Shown here piece after piece: positions 43,703 through 55,953 of a DNA stretch of 64,000 nt. The DNA lies in assembly GCF_022436675.1 (NCBI RefSeq), contig NZ_JAKUJZ010000005.1, positions 186,001 through 250,000 of the forward strand, in the 5' to 3' direction. A model generated the notes under the pieces. It was not told the origin of the DNA. It did no database searches and worked only from the letters and a program-made list of their open reading frames with translations. The DNA is from Rheinheimera hassiensis (GTDB lineage: Bacteria > Pseudomonadota > Gammaproteobacteria > Enterobacterales > Alteromonadaceae). How positions within the stretch are numbered: the first letter of the stretch is position 1; each line of letters begins with the position of its first letter. A program made the position numbers and the translations under genes.

Positions 43703-45184
43703 CTAGTGCCCGGCGGCGCGGCTGGCTACATCACCGACTATATGAAACAAGTCGGCGTTTATATATAAATGCGTTAATACGCTGGCGATATAACCCAGCA
43801 AAATAACCGGTGCCCATTTTAAATGGCCGGCAAAGGTGTAATAACCACGCGCTTGGCCCATTAACGCCACGCCGGCGGCCGAACCGATTGATAACAAGCT
43901 GCCGCCGACACCGGCGGTTAAGGTGATCAGTAACCACTGGCCATGCGACATAACCGGGTCCATGGTTAATACAGCGAACATCACCGGTATGTTATCAACC
44001 ACAGACGACATCAGCCCCAGCGCCACGTTAGCGTAGGTTGGGTCAAAATTACCGTACAGGCCGTTAGATAACAGCTCCAGATACCCAAGGAAACCCAGGC
44101 CGCCGACACACACCACCACGCCGTAGAAAAATAACAGCGTATCCCACTCGGCGCGCGCTACCCGGTTAAATACATCAAACGGCACAACCTGGCCCAACGC
44201 GCGGATGCGTTCCATATCACCTTCACGCTCGGCCAGCGCGCGTTTGCGTGCCAGAGAGCCGGGTAACGTCATCCGCAAAAAATAACCAAAAAATTGTAAT
44301 AAACCCAAACCTGTCATCATGCCCAGCACCGGCGGCAAACCCAACACTGAATGGAACACAACCGATAAAGCAATGGTACAGATAAACAGCGTAAGAATGC
44401 GCAACGCACCGCGCTTTAGCTCAACCACTTCTTCATCGCCGTCATGCTTGCCGGGGTAACGGTTCTCGACAAAAAAGCTCATGATGGCAGCAGGCACTAA
44501 AAAGTTAACCACAGCAGGAATAAACAATACAAAAAACTCGGAAAAGGTGACTTTTTCTGCCTGCCACACCATCAGGGTAGTAATGTCACCAAAGGGGATA
44601 AAAGCACCACCGGCGTTGGCGGCCACCACTACACTGACACAGCACAGGCTGATAAAGCGCTTATCACCTTCGGCCACTTTCATTACCACCGCACACATCA
44701 GCATAGCCGTGGCCATATTGTTAGAGAACGTCGAAATACAAAACGCCAGCACGCCACAAATCCAAAACAGGCTGCGATAGCTAAAGCCCTTGCGGATTAA
44801 CCAGCTGCGCAGCGCATCAAACAGCCTGCGCTCTTCCAGCGCGCTGATGTACGTCATGGCCACCAGCAAAAACAGCATCAGCTCGGCGTATTCGAGCAAG
44901 GTATGACGAAATGAATCCTGAGCAATATCAGACATGCCCTGCTGGGTATAATGCCAGCCAATCATGCCCCAGATAATACCGGCAGCCACCAGCACCGGCT
45001 TGGATTTACGCAGATGAATTTTCTCTTCTGCCATTACCAGCATATAAGCAAAAATAAATAAGCCCACGGCAACGATGCCCAACATAGAGCCGGTAAGATC
45101 AATTGGCCCGGTATCGGCCATAGCAGAGGCTGGCAACAAAGCCAGTACAGCGATAAAAGCGGTGATAAATTTCATGTTTAACAT
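43703..45184 (-). CDS. nhaD: Na+/H+ antiporter NhaD
   Basis: A 493-residue inner-membrane antiporter of the ion-transporter superfamily with about 12 helices. Conserved phrases include FSNNMATAMLMCAVVMKVAEG, GGAFIPFGDITTLMVWQ and VVDNIPVMFAVLTM, all typical of NhaD from marine bacteria. It exports Na+ or Li+ in exchange for protons at alkaline pH. A cleavable-looking N-terminal signal (ASAMAD) is also common in NhaD. The start could be this ATG or one three codons later. Confidence 0.93.
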   Translation of the reverse strand: MLNMKFITAFIAVLALLPASAMADTGPIDLTGSMLGIVAVGLFIFAYMLVMAEEKIHLRKSKPVLVAAGIIWGMIGWHYTQQGMSDIAQDSFRHTLLEYAELMLFLLVAMTYISALEERRLFDALRSWLIRKGFSYRSLFWICGVLAFCISTFSNNMATAMLMCAVVMKVAEGDKRFISLCCVSVVVAANAGGAFIPFGDITTLMVWQAEKVTFSEFFVLFIPAVVNFLVPAAIMSFFVENRYPGKHDGDEEVVELKRGALRILTLFICTIALSVVFHSVLGLPPVLGMMTGLGLLQFFGYFLRMTLPGSLARKRALAEREGDMERIRALGQVVPFDVFNRVARAEWDTLLFFYGVVVCVGGLGFLGYLELLSNGLYGNFDPTYANVALGLMSSVVDNIPVMFAVLTMDPVMSHGQWLLITLTAGVGGSLLSIGSAAGVALMGQARGYYTFAGHLKWAPVILLGYIASVLTHLYINADLFHIVGDVASRAAGH

Positions 45185-45227
45185 CTTTATTTCTGCGCAA
45201 GTAAAGTGTGTTGTTACACGGGTTGAT

Positions 45228-45254
45228 AAAAAACAACCCGGCCAGGCCGGGTTG
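45228..45254 (-). terminator. Rho-independent terminator of the sulP-usp operon
   Basis: CAACCCGGC (45234-45242) and GCCGGGTTG (45246-45254) form a 9-bp stem; on the minus strand it is followed by TTTTTT. It lies 7 bp beyond the stop of the universal stress gene and separates that operon from nhaD. Confidence 0.9.
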
Positions 45255-45260
45255 CAGTAA

Positions 45261-46115
45261 CTAACGTAAAATAAGCAGGGAGCATTTGGCTTTGCAAATC
45301 ATGGCAGTGGTGGTACTGCCAACAATAAATTGCCGGATACGGGAATGGCCATAAGCCCCCATCACCATTAAATCTATAACCTGTTCTTGCTGGTACTGGT
45401 GCAGCACGGTTTCCGGCTCGCCGGCCACTATTGCTACTTTGGTATCAAAACCGGCATTGCGTAGTATTTGTGCCGCGCTGTCCATTTGCGCCCGTGCGGC
45501 CTCCGTGTCGGCACCGGCCATCACCAGATGCACCGGCAAACCACGGCCCAGCGGGCTGCCTGCCAGCATTTCCAGGCCTTTTAATGCCGTGGCGCTGCCA
45601 TCATAGGCCAGCATAATCCGCTGCGGCGCTTTATAACTTTGCTGCGTAAGCAAAATGGGCTTGTGCAAGCTGCGGATCACCCGTTCAACATGCAGGCCCA
45701 TATGGCCGTGCGCTTCAGCGCTGCTAAAACCGCGCTTGCCCATTACCAGCAGCCGGGTTTCCTCTTCCAGTTCGGTTAAGGTTTCTACCAGCTGGCCGTG
45801 GCGTAAGCGCTCATCTACCGCTTTCACACCAGCTTGTTCAGCACGCGCTTTGGCCGCGTCTAAAATACTGCGGCCGCGCTCCATTGCCAGCTTGCTGTGT
45901 TTTTCATCCAGCTCGGCCAGTTGCTGCAGTAATAATTCCTGTGAGCCAAGGCCAATACTGCCGCTAAGATCCGGTGTTTGGGTGTGTTGCGCTTTATCCA
46001 GCACATGCACTACCGACATCGCCACATCAAGTTTTCTTGCTGCCCATACGGCGTAATCGCAAACCGCTTCGGCGTAAGGTGAGGCATCAATACACGCCAG
46101 TACTTTTTTAGTCAT
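45261..46115 (-). CDS. Tandem universal stress protein
   Basis: A 284-residue protein with two UspA domains (about 1-142 and 150-284). The second ends with the ATP-binding motif GAYGHSRIRQFIVGSTT (G-2x-G-9x-GS), while the first has GKRGFSSAEAHGHMGLHVERV, a divergent version. It lies 20 nt downstream of the SulP gene with GGAG before its ATG, so it probably modulates that transporter; SulP-Usp pairing is common. Confidence 0.92.
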   Translation of the reverse strand: MTKKVLACIDASPYAEAVCDYAVWAARKLDVAMSVVHVLDKAQHTQTPDLSGSIGLGSQELLLQQLAELDEKHSKLAMERGRSILDAAKARAEQAGVKAVDERLRHGQLVETLTELEEETRLLVMGKRGFSSAEAHGHMGLHVERVIRSLHKPILLTQQSYKAPQRIMLAYDGSATALKGLEMLAGSPLGRGLPVHLVMAGADTEAARAQMDSAAQILRNAGFDTKVAIVAGEPETVLHQYQQEQVIDLMVMGAYGHSRIRQFIVGSTTTAMICKAKCSLLILR

Positions 46116-46135
46116 TGTTGTGCTCCTCGGTAAAA

Positions 46136-47617
46136 TTAGTGGCCCATCAGCTTTTCAACCGCATCTGGCCGGTTATGCACGCCAAACTTGTCTACCAGGG
46201 TAGCGCTGGCTTCATTTAAGCCAATCAGTTCTACTTCGGTGCCTTCGCGGCGAAACTTAATCACCACTTTATCCAGCGAGCTAATGGCGGTGATATCCCA
46301 AAAATGCGCCCGGCTTAAATCAATGCTGACTTTTTCTACCGCATCTTTAAAATCAAAAGCTGCGACAAATTGCTCGGCTGAGGTAAAAAATACCTGCCCT
46401 ACTACCTGATACTGGCGCTGATGGCTGTCAGCAGACAGGGTAGAGCCAATGTATAAAATTTTGCTCACCTTGCTGGCAAAAAATAGTGCGCTAAATAACA
46501 CCCCAACAAATACACCATAAGCCAGGTTGTGGTAATACACTGTTACCACTACGGTAGCCAGCATCACTATACTTGAGCTTTTTGGGTTAGTGCCTAACCC
46601 TTTTAACGAACCCCAATTAAAAGTACCGATAGACACCATAATCATAATGGCGACTAAAGCTGCCATAGGAATAAGGCCGACCCAGGCGTCTAAAAATACG
46701 ATTAAAATTAATAAAAACACCCCGGCCAGCAAGGTGGATAAGCGCGTACGGCCACCAGATTTTACGTTAATAATAGATTGGCCAATCATGGCGCAACCTG
46801 CCATACCGCCAATTAACCCCGAACCAATGTTTGCCACGCCCTGGCCAACACACTCACGGTTTCTATCACTGCTTGTGTCGGTTAAATCATCTACTATAGA
46901 GGCGGTCATTAATGATTCCAGAATACCCACTACAGCCAGCGCTAAAGCATAAGGGAAAATAATTACCAGGGTATTCCACGTTAGTGGTACTTCAGGCCAT
47001 AAAAATATCGGCAGGCTATCTGGCAACTCGCCCATATCTGCCACAGTGCGGATATCAAAGCCGAAATACAGCGCCAGTGTGGTTAGCACTACAATGCACA
47101 CCAGCGGTGAGGGTATGGCTTTGGTGACATAAGGAAACAAATATATAATAGCCAACCCGAGCGCTGTCATACCGTATACCAGTGCAGAGCCGTGCTCGTA
47201 CAATTCAGGTAACTGTGCAATAAAAATCAGAATGGCTAATGCATTCACAAAACCAGTCACCACAGAGCGCGAGACAAAGCGCATTAACTCGCCAAGCTTA
47301 AACAAGCCAAAAATAATCTGCAGCACACCGGTTAATAATGTTGCGGCAAGCAAATACTGCAAACCATGTTCGCGCACCAGCGTTACCATTAACAGCGCCA
47401 TAGCGCCGGTAGCCGCCGATATCATCGCCGGACGACCACCGGTAAACGCGGTAATTACCGCTATACAGAATGAGGCATACAAGCCAACCTTTGGGTCAAC
47501 TTCTGCAATAATAGAAAAGGCAATAGCTTCAGGAATAAGCGCGAGAGCTACAACAAGAGCAGCAAGCACATCCCCACGCAGGTTGGAAAACCAGTGTTGT
47601 TTTAAGTAGGTTGTCAT
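46136..47617 (-). CDS. SulP family anion transporter
   Basis: A 493-residue transporter with 10-14 membrane helices and a C-terminal STAS domain (about 395-490, [20 protein letters not shown]). The N-terminal signature [29 protein letters not shown] is typical of the SulP/SLC26 family. Bacterial relatives carry sulfate, bicarbonate or other anions. The adjacent usp gene and nearby nhaD suggest a Na+-linked bicarbonate role, as proposed for some marine homologues; substrate not proven. Confidence 0.9.
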   Translation of the reverse strand: MTTYLKQHWFSNLRGDVLAALVVALALIPEAIAFSIIAEVDPKVGLYASFCIAVITAFTGGRPAMISAATGAMALLMVTLVREHGLQYLLAATLLTGVLQIIFGLFKLGELMRFVSRSVVTGFVNALAILIFIAQLPELYEHGSALVYGMTALGLAIIYLFPYVTKAIPSPLVCIVVLTTLALYFGFDIRTVADMGELPDSLPIFLWPEVPLTWNTLVIIFPYALALAVVGILESLMTASIVDDLTDTSSDRNRECVGQGVANIGSGLIGGMAGCAMIGQSIINVKSGGRTRLSTLLAGVFLLILIVFLDAWVGLIPMAALVAIMIMVSIGTFNWGSLKGLGTNPKSSSIVMLATVVVTVYYHNLAYGVFVGVLFSALFFASKVSKILYIGSTLSADSHQRQYQVVGQVFFTSAEQFVAAFDFKDAVEKVSIDLSRAHFWDITAISSLDKVVIKFRREGTEVELIGLNEASATLVDKFGVHNRPDAVEKLMGH

Positions 47618-47827
47618 TTAACAGTCCGGATCAGGTAACACATTATCCGCCAGGCAAACTGCATTAGCGGTATTAAGTACTATCAGCTATCGGCAATCTG
47701 TTACATTGGCCCGGGTATCCTGCACGGTGAAAAGAAAAGGTGTCTGGTGTTACGGCGGCGCAGTTTAGCAAAAAAACACTATGCTGCCCACCGCTGATAG
47801 AGGAATTAGCTGGAAAAATACGTGTGG

Positions 47828-48310
47828 CTATACCGGCAGGCCTTCACGGAAAAACTGTACGCCACCACATTCGCCGCAAGCCAGCAGCTCTGCCGGATGG
47901 GTGTAATCAATATGTTGTAAGCAATGGCTGCAACGGTAACGCCCCATGCCGACAATTTCGCCCTGATAATAGATGCCTTTGTGCTTAAAATCCTGCGCCA
48001 ACTCCTGCCACTCTAACTGGCTTTTATCGGTAATACTGCTTAGCTCCTGCCATAACGCTTCGGGCCATAGCGATGGTGTTTCTGTGCTGTTTTTAGCAGC
48101 CTCATCCGTATCGTGATCCTGCCACTGGCGCTTTAGCGTTTCAATAAACAGCGCTGTTTCATAGGCGCTAAGCTCTTTACTGGCTTTAACATAGGCTTTT
48201 AACTGGTCTACAAACTCCAGCATATTATCCATTTGTTGTTGCTCAGCCTGTTGTAATGTCTGGCTGAACTCACTAAGCCAAGCCTGATACTTCTTTACAA
48301 AATCTGTCAT
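47828..48310 (-). CDS. ybeL: Zinc-ribbon protein YbeL (DUF1451)
   Basis: A 160-residue cytosolic protein. A helical N-terminal half (about 1-110) precedes a zinc ribbon with YRCSHC and LLACGECGG (two CxxC pairs). This matches YbeL, which also neighbours leuS in E. coli. Function is unknown. GGAGG precedes the ATG. It is divergent from leuS, and the 210-bp gap to the SulP gene shows no gene or clear promoter. Confidence 0.88.
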   Translation of the reverse strand: MTDFVKKYQAWLSEFSQTLQQAEQQQMDNMLEFVDQLKAYVKASKELSAYETALFIETLKRQWQDHDTDEAAKNSTETPSLWPEALWQELSSITDKSQLEWQELAQDFKHKGIYYQGEIVGMGRYRCSHCLQHIDYTHPAELLACGECGGVQFFREGLPV

Positions 48311-48355
48311 GGAGCCTCCAATGGTTTAAAACCAGTATAGACAATGCGCTGCTTG

Positions 48356-48384
48356 TTGTTGTCAAAACGCCGCTGCGGTATGCT
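48356..48384 (+). promoter_or_regulatory. Candidate sigma-70 promoter of the leuS operon
   Basis: TTGTTG (48356-48361) and TATGCT (48379-48384) are separated by 17 bp, about 60 bp before the leuS ATG and inside the divergent ybeL-leuS gap. Pattern matching only. Confidence 0.4.
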
Positions 48385-48423
48385 ATAGCCACTTTTTTGC
48401 CGCTTCAGCGGCGCTTGTACTAA

Positions 48424-51036
<2,613 letters not shown>

Positions 51037-51037
51037 G

Positions 51038-51517
51038 ATGGCCCGCCTTAGCCTGCTGGTTGCTCTGCTAAGCAGCATGCTGCTTGGCGGCTGCGGCTTT
51101 CATTTACGCGGCGATTTGCCGCTAAGCCATTTTCCTGCCATGTATATTCAAAGTGATCGCCACTCTGAACTGGCGGCACTGGTAAGCAACCGGCTAGAGC
51201 ATAATAAGGTAGAACTGCTGGATTCCTATCAGCAATCAACCCCTATGTTGCAACTGCTTAGCGATTCGCTGGAGCGGCGCACCCTATCGCTGTTCCCTAA
51301 TGGCCAGGTAGCGGAATATGAGCTGATTTACAAAGTAAGCTACGCACTGACAATGCCGGATGGCGAACCGCAGCAATATCAGTTTGAGCTGTTCCGCGAT
51401 TATCAGGATGACCCGAACCAGGCCGCCGCCAAAGCCAAAGAGCTGGAGCTGATGCTGGGCGAACTACGCCAGCAGGCCGCCAACCGTATTGTGCGCCAGC
51501 TGTCGCGGTTGCATTAA
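51038..51517 (+). CDS. lptE: LPS-assembly lipoprotein LptE
   Basis: A 159-residue lipoprotein (lipobox LLGGC, Cys19; GFHLRG follows as in all LptE). It plugs LptD in the outer membrane to insert lipopolysaccharide. The phrase LLDSYQQSTPMLQLLSDSLERRTLS is in the conserved part. It begins one base after the leuS stop. Confidence 0.95.
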   Translation: MARLSLLVALLSSMLLGGCGFHLRGDLPLSHFPAMYIQSDRHSELAALVSNRLEHNKVELLDSYQQSTPMLQLLSDSLERRTLSLFPNGQVAEYELIYKVSYALTMPDGEPQQYQFELFRDYQDDPNQAAAKAKELELMLGELRQQAANRIVRQLSRLH

Positions 51518-51536
51518 TGCCAACCGGGCCGCACTG

Positions 51537-52580
51537 ATGCAAAAACTCTATGCCAATCAGTTAGAACAGCACTTAGCCGGGCAACTGGCGCCCTGCTACC
51601 TGATGTTTGGCGAAGAGCCGCTGCAAAAACTTGAAGCCATAGATGCCATCCGCGCCGCGGCAAAACAGCAAGGTTATCTTGAACGCATCAGCTTAGCTGC
51701 CGATGCCCAGTTTGACTGGAATGAACTTAGCAACGAGTTGCAAGCCATGTCGTTGTTTGCCGAACGGCGCTTAATTGAGCTGGAACTGGTGCAACAAAAG
51801 CTATCGCCGGCTGCCAATGACCAGTTAAAAAACCTGCCACAACAGTTACACAGCGATGTTATTTTGCTGATCCACGGCGAGCGCAGCCATAGCGATGTCA
51901 GCAAACTGGCCTGGTTTAAGCAATTGCAAACCCAGGCCGTGCAAATACCCATTTATGCCCTGGATGAGCGGCAAAGCCAGCAATGGTTAAGCCAACGGGC
52001 CCGCCAGTTACAGTTACAGCTAAGCAGTGATGCCCTGGCGTTACTACAGCACCATTGTGCCGGTAATTTACTGGCCGCACGGCAAGAGCTGGAAAAGCTG
52101 GCGCTAAGCAATTTACCCCAGCCACTGGATGCCAATGCGTTAAGCAGCTTTTTAGCTGACCATTCCAGCTTTACGGTGTTTCAGTTGGTTGACGCCATTT
52201 TACAGGGCCAGACCGACGAAGCGCTGCACCGCCTGCAACGCTTATGTCAGCAGGATACCGAGCCGGTTATTATTGCCTGGCAGCTGCAAAAAGAAGTGCT
52301 GCAACTGCGTCAGTTACAACAGGCAGCGCAGCACAACCTGAACGACAGCTTTAAAAGTTTGGCTATCTGGCCCAAACGCCAGCCGCTGTACCAAAGTGCG
52401 CTGAAGCGTTTATCGGCGAACTGGCTGGATTATCTGCTGCAGGAGCTGGCCGCATTCGACCGGCTGTACAAAAGCGGCCAGCTAACTAACAGCGAAGTGG
52501 CACTGGCGCACCTGGTTACGTTATTTATTAAACCGGTGCCCAAAGCGTTTTCGCTACAACAACACGCCAGCTATGACTAA
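51537..52580 (+). CDS. holA: DNA polymerase III delta subunit
   Basis: A 347-residue clamp-loader subunit that opens the beta clamp. The N-terminal LAPCYLMFGEEPLQKLEAID and the central YALDERQSQQWLSQRARQL are typical of HolA. An earlier in-frame start within the lptE 3' end is rejected because the ATG at 51537 gives the family length and N-terminus (MQKLYANQLEQHL). It lies 19 nt after lptE. Confidence 0.95.
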   Translation: MQKLYANQLEQHLAGQLAPCYLMFGEEPLQKLEAIDAIRAAAKQQGYLERISLAADAQFDWNELSNELQAMSLFAERRLIELELVQQKLSPAANDQLKNLPQQLHSDVILLIHGERSHSDVSKLAWFKQLQTQAVQIPIYALDERQSQQWLSQRARQLQLQLSSDALALLQHHCAGNLLAARQELEKLALSNLPQPLDANALSSFLADHSSFTVFQLVDAILQGQTDEALHRLQRLCQQDTEPVIIAWQLQKEVLQLRQLQQAAQHNLNDSFKSLAIWPKRQPLYQSALKRLSANWLDYLLQELAAFDRLYKSGQLTNSEVALAHLVTLFIKPVPKAFSLQQHASYD

Positions 52581-52586
52581 GCGCGT

Positions 52587-53222
52587 ATGATAAAGCACAT
52601 CGGTATTCTGGGCGGCACCTTTGACCCTGTGCACAACGGCCACATTCGCTGCGCCCAGTATGTCCAGCAGTACTGTGCCCTGGACGAAGTACGGCTAATG
52701 CCCTGCCATCTGCCGCCACATCGGGCCACGCCAGGCGTAAGCGGTGAGCAGCGCGCCGCCATGGTACAGCTGGCTATAAGCCAAAACCCACAGCTGAAGC
52801 TGGAACGGCTGGAGCTTAATAAGCCCAGCGCCTCCTACACTGCAGACAGCCTGCAATTGCTGAGCGAGCAAGAGCCCGGCAGCCGGTTTTACTTTATTAT
52901 CGGTATGGATTCGCTGTGTTATTTTCGTAGCTGGAAAAACTGGCCGGACATACTTAAGCTTGCACATTTGCTGGTATGTCAGCGCCCCGGTTACAGCCAG
53001 CAAGACGGCGACGCCCCGGCGTTGTTGCAGCAGTTTGGTGTAACCAACCTGGCGACAATTCGCCAACGCCACAGCGGCTGCATTATGCTGCTGGCAAACC
53101 CTTTAACAGACATCAGCGCCAGCGAAATCCGCCGGCAATTGCAGCAACAGCAAAGCCCGGTAAAAACTTTAGATGCCGCCGTATTGAACTATATTCAAAC
53201 ACAGCAACTCTATCAGGCTTAA
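52587..53222 (+). CDS. nadD: Nicotinate-nucleotide adenylyltransferase
   Basis: A 211-residue enzyme that makes deamido-NAD from nicotinate mononucleotide and ATP. The nucleotidyltransferase motif GGTFDPVHNGHIRCA (HxGH) and the ISASEIRRQL end motif are intact. It lies 6 nt after holA, as in E. coli. Confidence 0.96.
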   Translation: MIKHIGILGGTFDPVHNGHIRCAQYVQQYCALDEVRLMPCHLPPHRATPGVSGEQRAAMVQLAISQNPQLKLERLELNKPSASYTADSLQLLSEQEPGSRFYFIIGMDSLCYFRSWKNWPDILKLAHLLVCQRPGYSQQDGDAPALLQQFGVTNLATIRQRHSGCIMLLANPLTDISASEIRRQLQQQQSPVKTLDAAVLNYIQTQQLYQA

Positions 53223-53284
53223 GCGCTATATCCGCGTTTAAACTGTGCTAAAATGCCGCTTTTTTAACGCGCAGAGGAATCAGG

Positions 53285-53605
53285 GTGCAAACAGCCGAAC
53301 TGGTAAGTTTTATTCAGGACAAAATTGACGACATGAAAGGCCGCGATATCGTGACTTTAGACGTGCGCGGCAAATCCAGTGTCACTGAGTTTATGATAGT
53401 GTGCTCCGGCACATCAAACCGTCACACTAAATCTATTGCTGATTATGTGGCTGGCGAAGCCAAAAAAGCCGGCCTGCCAACGCTAGGCATTGAAGGCCAG
53501 GCATCCGGCGAATGGGTATTACTGGATTTAGACGATGTGGTAGTGCATGTGATGCTGGAAGAAACCCGCAGTTTTTACCAGTTGGAAAAGCTTTGGAGCG
53601 CCTAG
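53285..53605 (+). CDS. rsfS: Ribosomal silencing factor RsfS
   Basis: A 106-residue protein that binds uL14 and blocks subunit joining in stationary phase. Typical phrases: DIVTLDVRGKSSVTEFMIVCSGTS, read as KSSVTEFMIVCSGTSNRH, and GEWVLLDLDDVVVHVM. GTG start preceded by GAGGAATCAGG. The 62-bp gap after nadD holds TAAAAT after TGC, which could be an internal promoter. Confidence 0.95.
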   Translation: MQTAELVSFIQDKIDDMKGRDIVTLDVRGKSSVTEFMIVCSGTSNRHTKSIADYVAGEAKKAGLPTLGIEGQASGEWVLLDLDDVVVHVMLEETRSFYQLEKLWSA

Positions 53606-53611
53606 GCTGAC

Positions 53612-54082
53612 ATGAAGTTAGTGCTGATTGCTGTAGGCAACAAAATGCCCGCCTGGGTACAAACCGGTTTTGACGAATATGCCAGACGCTTTCCGCGTGA
53701 TATGCCACTGGAATTAGTTGAAATTCCGGCCGGCAAACGCGGTAAAAATGCCGACATTAAACGCATTCTGGAACAGGAAGGCGAAAAAATGCTGGCAGCC
53801 GTACCGCGCGCCAGCAAAATAGTTACGCTGGAGGTAACAGGCGATAACTGGAGCAGCCCCACCCTTGCCGCCAAGCTTACCGACTGGCAGCGTGATGGCC
53901 GCGATGTGTGTTTACTGGTTGGCGGCCCTGAAGGCCTGGCACCAGCCTGTATTGCCGCCAGTGAAGCAAAATGGTCGCTGTCAGCACTGACCTTACCGCA
54001 CCCGCTGGTGCGGGTGGTACTTGCCGAAAGCCTGTACCGGGCCTGGAGCATCTGTACTAACCATCCTTATCATCGCGAGTAA
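53612..54082 (+). CDS. rlmH: 23S rRNA pseudouridine1915 N3-methyltransferase
   Basis: A 156-residue SPOUT methyltransferase acting on Psi1915 of helix 69 in 70S ribosomes. The SAM-binding knot phrase [13 protein letters not shown] and the C-terminal [14 protein letters not shown] are diagnostic. It starts 6 nt after rsfS, the usual arrangement. Confidence 0.97.
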   Translation: MKLVLIAVGNKMPAWVQTGFDEYARRFPRDMPLELVEIPAGKRGKNADIKRILEQEGEKMLAAVPRASKIVTLEVTGDNWSSPTLAAKLTDWQRDGRDVCLLVGGPEGLAPACIAASEAKWSLSALTLPHPLVRVVLAESLYRAWSICTNHPYHRE

Positions 54083-54084
54083 AG

Positions 54085-55953
54085 ATGTTTAAAAAGCGCG
54101 TTGCCATTCAGGATTTTGCCGCCGAAAGCCGTTTGTTTAATCAACGGGCGGTTTTTGCCATTCTGTTTGTCGTGCTGATGTTTAGCATTATTGTATTTAA
54201 CCAATATCAACTACAGGTTGTGTCTTACCAGGATTACCAAACCCGCTCTGAAGGTAACCGCATTAAAGTGGTGCCGCTGGCACCGAATCGCGGCCTTATT
54301 TATGACCGAAGCGGTATTTTGCTGGCAGAGAACCGGCCGGTATTTTCACTGGAGCTGGTGCCAGAGCAGATTAAAGATATGACGGCCACGCTGGCTGAAC
54401 TGGCAGCATTAATTGAGTTTAGCGCCGAGCAGCAAGATGCCTTTTTAAAACAGGTCAGAGCGCAGCGACGCTTTAACAGCATCACGCTAAAAGAACAGCT
54501 TAATGATCAGGAAGTGGCCATTCTGGCGGTGAACCAGCATCGTTTTCCTGGTGTCACTGTAGAAGCCCGCTTAAGCCGGCATTATCCGTTTGGCGATCTG
54601 TTTACCCATGCCCTGGGTTATATCGGCAAAATAAACACCCGTGAATTACAGCAACTGGAACTGGATGGCGAGGCAGCAAACTATGCCGCCAGCCGCGATA
54701 TCGGTAAAATTGGCCTGGAACGCTTTTACCAGCGCGAGTTGCACGGCACCATGGGATATCAGGAAGTAGAAGTTAACAACCGCGGCCGGTTAATCCGGGT
54801 GCTGCGCTCGGTGCCCGCTGTTTCTGGCCAGAATATCTATCTTGGGCTGGATGTCGGGCTGCAGCTAACTGCGCAACAGATCCTAAAACAGCACCGCGGC
54901 GCAATAGTGGCTATAGATCCACGTGATGGTGCCGTGCTGGCGTTTTACAGTAACCCCAGTTACGACGCCAATTTGTTTGTGCATGGTATCAGCTCGGCTA
55001 ATTACAACGAATTACTTAACTCACGTGACCGGCCGCTGATCAACCGCGTGACTCAGGGTGTTTACCCGCCAGCGTCTACCATTAAGCCGCATCTGGCCTT
55101 GCTGGGGCTGGAAACCCGCACCATTACAACCAGCACCAAAATCTGGGACCCTGGCTATTATACGCTGCCTAACAGCGACCACCGTTTTCGTGACCATATC
55201 CGCTGGGGCCATGGCTGGGTTGATATTTACACCGCGATTACCAAAAGCTGCGACACCTTCTTTTATGATATGGGCATTAAGCTGGGTATTGACCGCATTT
55301 CCGAATACATGCACAAAATGGGTTTTGGCGAAAAAACCGGCATAGATATTCTGGAAGAAAGCAGCGCTAATATGCCATCGCGCGGCTGGAAACGGGCACG
55401 GCACAACCAACCTTGGTATCCCGGCGACACCGTACCCCTGAGCATAGGCCAGAGTTACTGGACCACCACACCATTACAGCTTGCGGTTGCCACTACGCCT
55501 TTACTTAACCGCGGTAAATTAGTTACACCGCATATGGTTACTGCCTTTAGCAATGGTGAAACTACTGCCGCCAATAATTTACCGCCAAGGCAGGTGCTGG
55601 AGGTTGAAAATGAGCAAAACTATGCCGTTGTTATGGACACCATGCACCAGACAGTAAGTATATTGGGTGGCACCGCACACAGAGCCTTTATTGGTGCACA
55701 ATACAGCTCAGCCGGTAAAACCGGCACCGCGCAGCTGGCCGCCATAGCACAAGATGCCAAATATGACGCCGATGCCATTGACGAGCGCCTGCGCGACAAC
55801 GCTATGTATCTGGGTTATGCCCCGCATGACAAACCAACAATACTGGTGGTAGTAGCTTTGGAAAATGCCGGTGGTGGTGGTAGTAATGCCGCACCGCTGG
55901 CCCGCCAGTTGATGGATTACTATTTTACTGCCGGAGTAAACACCGATGAATGA
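54085..55953 (+). CDS. mrdA: Penicillin-binding protein 2, elongation transpeptidase
   Basis: A 622-residue class B PBP. One N-terminal membrane helix (about 22-42), a dimerisation region, then the transpeptidase with Ser331-x-x-Lys334 (PASTIKPHLA), the SxN-type motif SCD in TKSCDTFFYD and KTGTAQ in the last quarter. It cross-links lateral-wall peptidoglycan with RodA in the elongasome. It starts 2 nt after rlmH and overlaps rodA by 8 bp. Confidence 0.96.
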   Translation: MFKKRVAIQDFAAESRLFNQRAVFAILFVVLMFSIIVFNQYQLQVVSYQDYQTRSEGNRIKVVPLAPNRGLIYDRSGILLAENRPVFSLELVPEQIKDMTATLAELAALIEFSAEQQDAFLKQVRAQRRFNSITLKEQLNDQEVAILAVNQHRFPGVTVEARLSRHYPFGDLFTHALGYIGKINTRELQQLELDGEAANYAASRDIGKIGLERFYQRELHGTMGYQEVEVNNRGRLIRVLRSVPAVSGQNIYLGLDVGLQLTAQQILKQHRGAIVAIDPRDGAVLAFYSNPSYDANLFVHGISSANYNELLNSRDRPLINRVTQGVYPPASTIKPHLALLGLETRTITTSTKIWDPGYYTLPNSDHRFRDHIRWGHGWVDIYTAITKSCDTFFYDMGIKLGIDRISEYMHKMGFGEKTGIDILEESSANMPSRGWKRARHNQPWYPGDTVPLSIGQSYWTTTPLQLAVATTPLLNRGKLVTPHMVTAFSNGETTAANNLPPRQVLEVENEQNYAVVMDTMHQTVSILGGTAHRAFIGAQYSSAGKTGTAQLAAIAQDAKYDADAIDERLRDNAMYLGYAPHDKPTILVVVALENAGGGGSNAAPLARQLMDYYFTAGVNTDE

